The position numbers and the translations under genes are program-made. This document shows positions 7,763 to 14,170 of a stretch of DNA of 18,921 nt, piece after piece. A model generated the notes under the pieces. It made no database searches and had not been told where the DNA came from. It saw only the letters and a list, made by a program, of their open reading frames with translations. This DNA comes from Bacillota bacterium (lineage in GTDB: Bacteria; Bacillota_I; Bacilli_A; RFN20; CAG-288): contig DNJQ01000007.1 in assembly GCA_003497225.1 (NCBI GenBank), forward strand, positions 5,451 to 24,371. The letters run 5' to 3'. Within the stretch, counting starts at the first letter, position 1. Every line of letters starts with the position of its first letter.

Positions 7763-8153
7763 GCCACCTCCCTCGTGCGTCCATTTTTCCGTGTTTTGAA
7801 CGTCATAATTCCATGCATATGACACTGTTTGGATGGTACCAAAAAATACTTTTGGATTGTATTTTGGAGTGCAATTTTGATAATTGAAATGGTATTGATC
7901 AAACGCTAAATTAAAGGAGTTCAGCGATGAAACAACTTCTAATTTACTGTTGGGATTGCTTCCTAATAACAACTGACCCAACATGTATTTTTGTGAATCT
8001 AAACTCCATACTGAAAACGAGTGTGTTCCCCTACTTACAAAGCTCTGCCGTACAGTTACCGATTGCATGTATTCACTTGATGCATGGTTATTAAGGGAGG
8101 TGGCGGAAGGTTAAATCTCATATAAGATTCTATATAAAAAATTAAAAACACTA
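7751..8153. other. Gene-free stretch containing a probable decayed mobile segment
   Basis: No recognisable gene lies between xerC and the rplK promoter. The first ~360 bases are less AT-rich than usual intergenic DNA here. Three overlapping short frames are open: a 55-codon + frame (7927-8094) with a good AAAGGAG seven bases before its ATG, a 43-codon + frame (7983-8114), and a long minus frame running from about 8110 into xerC antisense. None resembles a family I know, and because they overlap each other coding cannot be decided. No strong terminator for xerC is visible. Bases 8115-8153 are AT-rich and could act as an upstream promoter element for rplK. Confidence 0.4.
7758..8109. mobile_element. 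Possible MITE-like or insertion-sequence remnant bounded by inverted repeats
   Basis: The segment begins with CTTTTGCCACCTCCCT (7758-7773) and ends with its inverse AGGGAGGTGGCGGAAG (8094-8109), matching at 14 of 16 positions with an 11-bp perfect core. The span is 352 bp and sits exactly between the xerC stop and the rplK promoter. Just outside the left arm is the 13-mer that recurs at 18900. This layout fits a small non-autonomous element or the fused ends of a deleted insertion sequence. No transposase fragment is recognised and no target-site duplication is obvious, so the call is tentative. Confidence 0.33.
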
Positions 8154-8183
8154 TTGCCAAAACAATATCGTGAGTGCTAAAAT
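8154..8183 (+). promoter_or_regulatory. Promoter of the rplKAJL-rpoBC operon
   Basis: TTGCCA (8154-8159), an 18-nt spacer and TAAAAT (8178-8183), preceded by TGC at 8175-8177, make an extended -10 promoter. The A/T-rich run at about 8131-8149 just upstream may serve as an UP element, as expected for a ribosomal protein operon. The predicted leader to the rplK start is about 95 nt. Confidence 0.62.
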
Positions 8184-8229
8184 GTCATAGATTAGCGCTA
8201 AATATGCTTTTTATGTTGCTAATTAAAGT

Positions 8230-8258
8230 CGTGGGAGAAGTAAAATTCGAGAACCACG
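8230..8258 (+). promoter_or_regulatory. Probable L1-binding autoregulatory hairpin in the rplK leader
   Basis: CGTGG (8230-8234) pairs with CCACG (8254-8258). Between them lie GGAG on the 5' side and GAGAA before CCACG, resembling the GUGGGAG...CCAC site that ribosomal protein L1 recognises on 23S rRNA and mimics upstream of rplK in Firmicutes. It sits 13 nt before the ribosome binding site, where L1 binding could block translation of rplK and rplA. The hairpin is seen directly; L1 binding is inferred from position and motif. Confidence 0.55.
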
Positions 8259-8270
8259 CACGGACTAAAT

Positions 8271-8277
8271 AAGGAGG
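8271..8277 (+). promoter_or_regulatory. Ribosome binding site for the GTG start of rplK
   Basis: AAGGAGG lies 7 nt before the GTG at 8285. It decides in favour of this GTG over the internal ATGs at 8306 and 8315. Confidence 0.75.
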
Positions 8278-8284
8278 AAGTCGC

Positions 8285-8695
8285 GTGAAAAAAATTACCA
8301 GAACCATGAAAATCATGGCAATGGGTGGGGCCGCTAGCCCTGCCAAACTGGGTCAAAAATTAGGCCCATACGGCATTGGTGCAAAGTTTTGTACTGAGTT
8401 CAATGCCAAGACCGCAGATCGTAAGGATGAACTTGTTCCTTGCGTATTAACGATTTACGAAGACAAAACTTTCGACATCGTTTTAAAAACTGCACCAGTA
8501 ACCTACTTGCTTAAGAAAGCAGCTAAGGTTGAAAAGGGTAATCCCGATAGAAAGGCAGCACCTATTCATGTTTCAAAAGAAGAGGTCAAAAAGATTGCTG
8601 AGTATAAGATGCCCGAACTCAATGTATCTTCACTTGAAGCCGCAATTAGATGCGTCGAAGGTACAGCAAAATCTATGGGAATCGTAATTGATTAA
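8285..8695 (+). CDS. rplK: 50S ribosomal protein L11, with an altered N-terminal proline motif
   Basis: L11 binds the GTPase-associated centre of 23S rRNA and helps recruit elongation factors and, in many bacteria, the stringent-response factor RelA. The 136 aa product starts at GTG. The N-terminal domain (1-65) holds FCTEFNAKT and TIYEDKTFD, and the C-terminal RNA-binding domain ends in VEGTAKSMGIVID. The usual PxPPVGPALGQxGVN segment is replaced by PAKLGQKLGPYGIG (19-32). The prolines equal to E. coli P22, P23 and P26 are lost, with about two single-residue deletions in the segment. This is the surface where thiostrepton and micrococcin contact L11. The rest aligns well, so it is an intact but divergent L11. 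rplA follows after 11 nt. Confidence 0.96.
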   Translation: MKKITRTMKIMAMGGAASPAKLGQKLGPYGIGAKFCTEFNAKTADRKDELVPCVLTIYEDKTFDIVLKTAPVTYLLKKAAKVEKGNPDRKAAPIHVSKEEVKKIAEYKMPELNVSSLEAAIRCVEGTAKSMGIVID

Positions 8696-8706
8696 GGAGA
8701 ATTGAA

Positions 8707-9381
8707 ATGAAAAACAAAAAGTATCATGAATCATTGTCCTTGATTGAAAAAGGAAAGAGCTATTCTTATGCTGAAGCTGTTGCTTTAGTTAAGAAAACAG
8801 CAAAAACAAATTTTGATGGCAGCGTCCAAGTTTCATTTAATCTTGGTATCGATGCTCGTCAAGCCGATCAACAACTCCGTGGAACAATAGTTTTACCTCA
8901 CGGAAATGGTAAGACAAAGAAAATTCTTGCTATCACTTCAACAAAAGAAGAAGAAGCAAAAGCTGCCGGAGCTGATTATGTTGGTGGAAAAGAACTTTTA
9001 CAAAAGATCACTTCAGAAAACTGGTTCGACTTTGATGTTATAGTCGCTACACCTGAAATGATGGGTGAACTTGGTAGAATGGGTAAAATTCTTGGACCTA
9101 AGGGTTTAATGCCTAACCCAAAGACTGGAACAGTATCAGTTAATATTGGTAGTGCTGTTCAAGAAATTAAGAATGGTAAAATCGAATACCGTACTGATAA
9201 AGAGGGAAATATGCATGTCATGTTTGGTAAGGCAAGTTTCTCTGATGAAGATTTAGTTGATAATCTTCGTACAGTAATTGATACCGTTGTCCGTGTAAAA
9301 CCTGTCGCATGTAAAGGTACTTACATTAAAAATGTTGTGATTCATTCAACAATGGGTCCAGCAGTAAAAGTTGCAATCTAG
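8707..9381 (+). CDS. rplA: 50S ribosomal protein L1
   Basis: L1 forms the mobile L1 stalk by the E-site of the ribosome and usually represses its own operon by binding the mRNA leader. The 224 aa protein is of normal length. Typical blocks are FDGSVQVSFNLGIDARQADQ, LRGTIVLPHGNGKTKKI, ATPEMMGELGRMGKILGPKGLMPNPKTGTV and IEYRTDKEGNMHVMFGKASF. AAGGAG lies 8 nt before the ATG. It ends in TAG, the only TAG stop among the genes here. The L10 leader begins 22 nt downstream. Confidence 0.98.
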   Translation: MKNKKYHESLSLIEKGKSYSYAEAVALVKKTAKTNFDGSVQVSFNLGIDARQADQQLRGTIVLPHGNGKTKKILAITSTKEEEAKAAGADYVGGKELLQKITSENWFDFDVIVATPEMMGELGRMGKILGPKGLMPNPKTGTVSVNIGSAVQEIKNGKIEYRTDKEGNMHVMFGKASFSDEDLVDNLRTVIDTVVRVKPVACKGTYIKNVVIHSTMGPAVKVAI

Positions 9382-9403
9382 TATTGCAAAATAATGGGTA
9401 AAT

Positions 9404-9473
9404 CAATATACCGAAGAAAGCAACCGCGAGAGCTTAATTTGTTGCCTAGGTGTTGTTAAATAAAAGTATATTG
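9404..9473 (+). ncRNA. Ribosomal protein L10 leader (autoregulatory 5' UTR element)
   Basis: The 122-nt gap between rplA and rplJ holds a structured leader. An outer stem pairs CAATATAC (9404-9411) with GTATATTG (9466-9473), 8 of 8. An inner stem pairs GCAAC (9420-9424) with GTTGC (9441-9445). The asymmetric internal part CCGAAGAAA opposite CTAGGTG resembles the kink-turn, and the inner loop has the GCTTAAT signature of L10 leaders. The L10(L12)4 complex binds such leaders to repress rplJ-rplL. The pairings are seen; the family assignment rests on the signature elements and position. Confidence 0.83.
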
Positions 9474-9503
9474 TTGCCAATAAATGCTTGTTAGGAGGTT
9501 AAA

Positions 9504-9992
9504 ATGAATGAACAAGTTCTAGCCACCAAGAAAGCTATTGTCGAAGAACTCAATGGACGTTTGCTCGGTGCAAACTGTGCAGTCGTCGTTGGGTATCAAG
9601 GATTGACTGTTAAGGAGTTAAACGAACTCCGCGACGGCTTAAAGAAAGCTGGCGCACAAGTCGAAGTTCAAAAGAACACTTTGATGAGAAGAGCAGTTGA
9701 TGCTGAAGGCTATAGCTCCCTTGATAAGTTGCTAACAGGTCAAAACGCATTGGTCACTTGCAGTGATGCAATCGCTGCGCTACCTGTACTCTTCAAATTT
9801 GCGAAGAATAACAAAGCGCTTGTTGTTAAAGGTGGGGTTGTTGAAAAGACATTCTGCGAAACTGAACGTCTTAGCGATCTTGCTAAACTTGGATCTCGTG
9901 AGGGTGCATTATCGATGCTTTTATCGGTTTTACAAGCTCCAGTCCGCAATCTTGCTGTCGATTTGAAATCGATTAGCGAAGCCAGAAATTAA
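9504..9992 (+). CDS. rplJ: 50S ribosomal protein L10
   Basis: L10 is the base of the ribosomal stalk, anchoring L7/L12 dimers to the GTPase centre. The 162 aa product is of normal length. The N-terminal globular domain has VVVGYQGLTVKELNELRDGLKKAGAQV-like sequence (28-54) and KNTLMRRAV (57-65). A C-terminal helix (about 130-160) that would carry L12 dimers includes LLSVLQAPVRNLAVDLKSI. AGGAGG lies 6 nt before the ATG. It follows the L10 leader and precedes rplL by 20 nt, the standard pairing that sets the L10:L12 ratio. Confidence 0.97.
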   Translation: MNEQVLATKKAIVEELNGRLLGANCAVVVGYQGLTVKELNELRDGLKKAGAQVEVQKNTLMRRAVDAEGYSSLDKLLTGQNALVTCSDAIAALPVLFKFAKNNKALVVKGGVVEKTFCETERLSDLAKLGSREGALSMLLSVLQAPVRNLAVDLKSISEARN

Positions 9993-10012
9993 TTAATAAG
10001 GAGGATATTTTT

Positions 10013-10384
10013 ATGGCAAAGCTTACTAAAGAAGAATTTATTGCTGCTATCAAAGAGATGACAGTTGTTGAACTTACAGATTTAGTTCACGCAATCGAAG
10101 AAGAATTCGGCGTCACCGCCGCTGTGGCAGTAGCCGCTGGTGCTCCAGCTGAAGAGACCAAAGAAGAAGGACCAAGCGAAGTTACATTAACTCTTACTTC
10201 CTTCGGTGCTTCCAAAGTTGCAGTCATTAAGGCTGTTCAAGCCATCTTAGGAATCGGCTTAATGGATGCTAAGAAAATTGTCGATGCTGTTCCTAGCGTT
10301 GTCAAAGAAAAGATTAGCCCAACCGAAGCTGAAACATATAAGAAGCAACTCGTTGATGCTGGTGCAGAAGTCGAAATTAAATAA
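10013..10384 (+). CDS. rplL: 50S ribosomal protein L7/L12
   Basis: L7/L12 is the multicopy stalk protein that contacts EF-Tu, EF-G, IF2 and release factors. The 123 aa protein has an N-terminal dimerisation part (1-33), an Ala-rich hinge (about 35-52), and a C-terminal domain with FGASKVAVIKAV (64-75), GIGLMDAKKIVD (80-91) and the ending GAEVEIK. These match the family closely. AAGGAGG lies 7 nt before the ATG. An attenuator-like hairpin starts 20 nt after the stop, so L12 could be made in excess over the downstream polymerase subunits. Confidence 0.98.
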   Translation: MAKLTKEEFIAAIKEMTVVELTDLVHAIEEEFGVTAAVAVAAGAPAEETKEEGPSEVTLTLTSFGASKVAVIKAVQAILGIGLMDAKKIVDAVPSVVKEKISPTEAETYKKQLVDAGAEVEIK

Positions 10385-10404
10385 AATTTCCGCAAGTTTA
10401 TGTA

Positions 10405-10442
10405 GTTAAAACCCACCGCGTTTTTTACCGGCGGGTTTTAAC
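10405..10442 (+). terminator. Attenuator/partial terminator between rplL and rpoB
   Basis: GTTAAAACCCACCG (10405-10418) pairs with CGGCGGGTTTTAAC (10429-10442), 13 of 14 with one A-C mismatch and a 10-nt loop containing six T. The GC-rich core is followed by TTTT within the arm and another TTTT at 10445-10448. Because rpoB and rpoC must be expressed from upstream, it probably terminates only part of transcription, as at the equivalent position in E. coli. No convincing promoter is seen between it and rpoB. Confidence 0.65.
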
Positions 10443-10488
10443 GCTTTTATAACATAATACCTAATAAGTCGTAAATGTACGTCAATGC

Positions 10489-10509
10489 ATCGTTTCATTT
10501 AAAAACGAT
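10489..10509 (+). other. Small hairpin in the rpoB leader
   Basis: ATCGTTT (10489-10495) pairs with AAACGAT (10503-10509) around a 7-nt loop, 23 nt before the rpoB start. It lacks a downstream T run, so it is not a terminator. It may be an RNA-processing or stability element, or chance. Confidence 0.3.
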
Positions 10510-10532
10510 AGAAAATTATAAGAGGTAAATAA

Positions 10533-13500
10533 ATGAAAGAAAAAGAACGGAAATATTTAAACAACGATAGAGTTGATTATTCCAAAATAAGTGGTTCTTT
10601 AGAGCTTCCTTATTTGTGTGAAATTCAAACTAAATCGTTTGAGTGGTTTAAAAGCGAAGGAGTTAATGAAGTTTTCCGCGAATATTTTCCAATGGAAAAT
10701 TATGGCGGAACTATCAAGTTAAATTTTGAAGGCGCTCATTTTGGACAACCAAAGCATGAAGCATATGAATGCAAGAGCTCAAATCTCTCGTATTCCGCTC
10801 CACTTTGGGCAAAGTTAAATCTTCACTTCCAAGATGGATCCATTGCTGAAACTTCCAATGAAATTTTTATGGGTGATTTCCCCATGATGACTGATGCTGG
10901 AACATTCATCATCAATGGTTCAGAGCGTGTTATTGTTTCACAAATTGTACGTTCACCAGGTGCTTATATTTCATCTATGATGGATAAATCTGGTAAACGC
11001 ATTTATGGTGCGGATATTATTCCAGCTCGTGGTACATGGTTGGAATTTGAATCTGATGTTAAAGATCAGTTATCCGTCCGTATAGATAAGCAAAGAAAGG
11101 TTCCATCTGTTGTCTTACTAAGAGCTATTGGTTTGGCATTTGATGCAGATATTTATAACCTTTTCGGTAGCCCAGAGATCTTAGTTGATGCTTTAGAAAA
11201 ATCTCCAGTTCCGAACACTTCGGATAAGAGCAATTTAAAAGCGCACATTCTTAATGTCGCTACCCAAGAAGTTTATGATCGTTTACGTCCAGGTGAACCA
11301 TATAACTTTAATAATGCTTCATCTTTCCTTCATCAGCGTTTCTTCGATCATCGTCGTTATGATCTAGGACCTGCTGGACGTTTTAAGTTAAGTAAGAAAT
11401 TAGGCATATATAATCGTTTAGTAAATTGCACATTGGCCGAAGATTTAGTTTCCTCCGATGGTGAAATTAAGTTTGAAAAGGGAAGCAAACTTTCAAGAGA
11501 AGATGTCAATTCTTTAATGGAAGAGAAATTCTTTGAAAAAGGTGCTCATACCGTCGCTTTCCCAATCAGCACAGTTTTAGACAATCACAATTTAGTAAAC
11601 TTAGTTAAAGTATATGCCGGTGAACATCTCGACCGTGTTGTTAATGTCGTTGGTACTGACATTAACCTCGATGTTGATTTTGTTACCGCGAGTGATATCG
11701 TCGCTTGCTTCTCTTACTTCCTTAATATTATGGAAGGTATTGGAGACACCGATGATATCGATCACCTCGGAAATAGACGTGTTAAGTGCGTTGGTGAATT
11801 GATTCAAGGTCAATTCCGTCAAGGATTAGCGAGAATGGAAAAGACTATCCGTGATAGAATGTCAGTCACTGATATCGGTAATTTCTCCATTCAATCTTTA
11901 ATTAATATTAAGCCTTTGACTTCAGTTGTTAAAGAATTCTTTAATTCTTCACAATTATCACAATTCATGGACCAAGTTAATCCTTTAGCAGAATTAACTA
12001 ATAAGAGAAGAATTTCCGCTTTAGGTCCTGGTGGTTTGAGCCGTGATCGTGCTTCATTTGAAGTTCGTGACGTTCACTACTCTCACTACGGAAGAATTTG
12101 TCCTATTGAAACACCTGAAGGTCAAAACATCGGACTTATCAATAACCTTGCTTCATATGCTAAAGTTAATAAATATGGATTTATTGAAACTCCATATCGT
12201 AAGGTTGTAAATTGCCTTGTCACAGATGAAACAGAGTATTTATCTGCTGATCAAGAGAGAAATCACGTTATAGCTCAAGCTAACGTCAACCTCAGCCCAG
12301 ATAATCATATTTCGGATGAAAAGGTCGTTGCTCGTTATAACGGCGAGAACATCCTTGCTAATAAGGAAGATGTCGATTATATCGACGTTTCACCAAAACA
12401 AATCGTTTCAATCGCTTCGGCTTGTATTCCATTCTTGGAAAACGATGATACCACCCGTGCTTTGATGGGTGCTAACATGCAGCGTCAAGCCTTACCGCTT
12501 TTAAGACCCCACGCTCCATTTGTTGGAACAGGTCTTGAAGGCAAGATTGCTCACGACTCTGGTTCAGCCTTAGTTTGTGATCAAGATGGTGTTGTAACAT
12601 ATCTTGATTCTAAGCGAATTGAAGTTTTACACAAGGATAAAACCGTATCCACATATAATTTAAAGAAATTTGCACGTGCTAACCAAGGCACATGTATTAA
12701 TCAAAAAGCTATCGTAAAATTAAATCAAGAAGTCAAAGCTGGTCAAATCTTAGCTGATGGTCCAGCAATGGAAAATGGTGATTTAGCTTTAGGTCAAAAT
12801 GTCACCATCGCTTTCATGACTTGGAATGGTTACAATTACGAAGATGCTGTCATTATGAGCGAAAGACTCGTTAAAGACGATGTCTATACTACGCTCCACA
12901 TCGAAGAATATTCGATCGATCGCCGTACGACAAGACTTGGAGATGAAACATTCACTCCTGAAGTACCAAATGCTTCCGAAGAATTAAAGAGATTCCTCGA
13001 TAAAAGAGGTATCATCACTATCGGTGCTGAGGTTAAAGAAGGCGATATATTAGTTGGTAAAACAACTCCAAAAGCCATATCTGAACCTTCACCTGAAGAG
13101 AAGTTATTACAAGCAATCTTCAGTGAAAAGACCAAAGAGGGTAGAGATTCTTCTCTCCGTGTACCTCACGGTGGTTCGGGTATCGTTTTAGACGTCAAAG
13201 TTTATTCTCGTGCTAACGGGGACGAACTTCCACCGAACGTCATTGAAACTGTTAAGGTTTATGTCGTTCAAAAGAGAAAGATCTCTGAAGGTGATAAGAT
13301 GTCTGGACGTCACGGTAATAAGGGTGTTATTTCAAAGATTTTACCTGTTGAAGATATGCCTTTCTTACCCGATGGTACACCTGTTGATATCATGTTGAAC
13401 CCACTCGGCGTTCCTTCCCGTATGAACATCGGACAAATTCTTGAAGTTCACCTTGGAATGGCTTGTAAAAAGCTCGGTGGATTAAAGATAGCTACACCAG

Positions 13501-14159
13501 TTTTCGATGGTATTTCTAACGATGAAATATTCGAACTCATGGAAAAAGCGAAGATGGATCCTGACGGCAAAACCATCCTTTACGATGGAAGAACTGGTGA
13601 AAGATTCGATTCGCGTATCAATGTTGGTGTCATGTACATGATTAAACTTGTTCACATGGTCGATGATAAACTTCACGCTCGTTCGATTGGACCATATTCT
13701 TTAGTCACTCAACAACCACTCGGTGGTAAAGCTCAAAACGGTGGACAAAGATTTGGTGAAATGGAAGTTTGGGCACTTGAAGCTTATGGAGCTGCTCACA
13801 CCTTACAAGAAGTTTTAACAATTAAATCCGATGATATGGTTGGAAGAAACAAAAACTATGTTTCTATCATTAAAGGAACTGAAATTCCTAAACCTAATAT
13901 GCCAGAATCATTCCGTGTTTTAGTTAAAGAACTTCAAGCTTTAGCAATCGATGTCACACTTTATGACCACGATAACAATGAGATCAACATCAATACGATT
14001 TCTGCTGAAAATGAAAAAGAATCAAAGAACATCCACAACGATTTGAATAAATACAACGGTGAATCAGCTGATTATCTCCGCGATAGCGAATCAAGCGATG
14101 TTTCTTATGAAGACTTCAAAAACAGCATGAATTACGAAGATGAATCGGATGATGAATAA
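10533..14159 (+). CDS. rpoB: DNA-directed RNA polymerase subunit beta
   Basis: Beta forms half of the active-centre cleft and the rifampicin pocket. The 1208 aa protein is complete, with [15 protein letters not shown] in the N-terminal part, the rifampicin region [10 protein letters not shown]...[12 protein letters not shown] (about 471-503), [20 protein letters not shown], the active-site-proximal [10 protein letters not shown] (922-931) and the C-terminal [18 protein letters not shown] block. In the rifampicin region, N490 stands where E. coli has H526, with A for S522 and V for N518. The last ~60 residues form a hydrophilic acidic tail ending [14 protein letters not shown] lies about 8 nt before the ATG. 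The rpoC ribosome binding site overlaps its stop codon. Confidence 0.98.
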   Translation: MKEKERKYLNNDRVDYSKISGSLELPYLCEIQTKSFEWFKSEGVNEVFREYFPMENYGGTIKLNFEGAHFGQPKHEAYECKSSNLSYSAPLWAKLNLHFQDGSIAETSNEIFMGDFPMMTDAGTFIINGSERVIVSQIVRSPGAYISSMMDKSGKRIYGADIIPARGTWLEFESDVKDQLSVRIDKQRKVPSVVLLRAIGLAFDADIYNLFGSPEILVDALEKSPVPNTSDKSNLKAHILNVATQEVYDRLRPGEPYNFNNASSFLHQRFFDHRRYDLGPAGRFKLSKKLGIYNRLVNCTLAEDLVSSDGEIKFEKGSKLSREDVNSLMEEKFFEKGAHTVAFPISTVLDNHNLVNLVKVYAGEHLDRVVNVVGTDINLDVDFVTASDIVACFSYFLNIMEGIGDTDDIDHLGNRRVKCVGELIQGQFRQGLARMEKTIRDRMSVTDIGNFSIQSLINIKPLTSVVKEFFNSSQLSQFMDQVNPLAELTNKRRISALGPGGLSRDRASFEVRDVHYSHYGRICPIETPEGQNIGLINNLASYAKVNKYGFIETPYRKVVNCLVTDETEYLSADQERNHVIAQANVNLSPDNHISDEKVVARYNGENILANKEDVDYIDVSPKQIVSIASACIPFLENDDTTRALMGANMQRQALPLLRPHAPFVGTGLEGKIAHDSGSALVCDQDGVVTYLDSKRIEVLHKDKTVSTYNLKKFARANQGTCINQKAIVKLNQEVKAGQILADGPAMENGDLALGQNVTIAFMTWNGYNYEDAVIMSERLVKDDVYTTLHIEEYSIDRRTTRLGDETFTPEVPNASEELKRFLDKRGIITIGAEVKEGDILVGKTTPKAISEPSPEEKLLQAIFSEKTKEGRDSSLRVPHGGSGIVLDVKVYSRANGDELPPNVIETVKVYVVQKRKISEGDKMSGRHGNKGVISKILPVEDMPFLPDGTPVDIMLNPLGVPSRMNIGQILEVHLGMACKKLGGLKIATPVFDGISNDEIFELMEKAKMDPDGKTILYDGRTGERFDSRINVGVMYMIKLVHMVDDKLHARSIGPYSLVTQQPLGGKAQNGGQRFGEMEVWALEAYGAAHTLQEVLTIKSDDMVGRNKNYVSIIKGTEIPKPNMPESFRVLVKELQALAIDVTLYDHDNNEININTISAENEKESKNIHNDLNKYNGESADYLRDSESSDVSYEDFKNSMNYEDESDDE

Positions 14160-14170
14160 GGAGGCGAAAT

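Noticed and set aside
7839..7855. Possible xerC terminator hairpin CCAAAA-TTTTGG
   Set aside because: The stem is only 6 bp, mostly A/T, about 90 nt after the stop and lacks a T run.
7640..8068. Minus-strand open frame of 142 codons across the xerC end and the following gap
   Set aside because: It has no recognisable domain, no ribosome binding site next to its ATG, and its last third is antisense to the conserved xerC catalytic region. Only the open part within the inverted-repeat segment is noted as unexplained.
7751..8284. CRISPR array, tRNA or dif site in the gene-free stretch
   Set aside because: No regularly spaced repeats, no tRNA-like fold or conserved T-loop sequence, and no recognisable dif-type palindrome were found.
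10443..10532. Separate promoter for rpoB
   Set aside because: TATAAC- or CATAAT-like boxes exist, but no -35 element stands at a suitable distance; read-through from rplK explains expression better.
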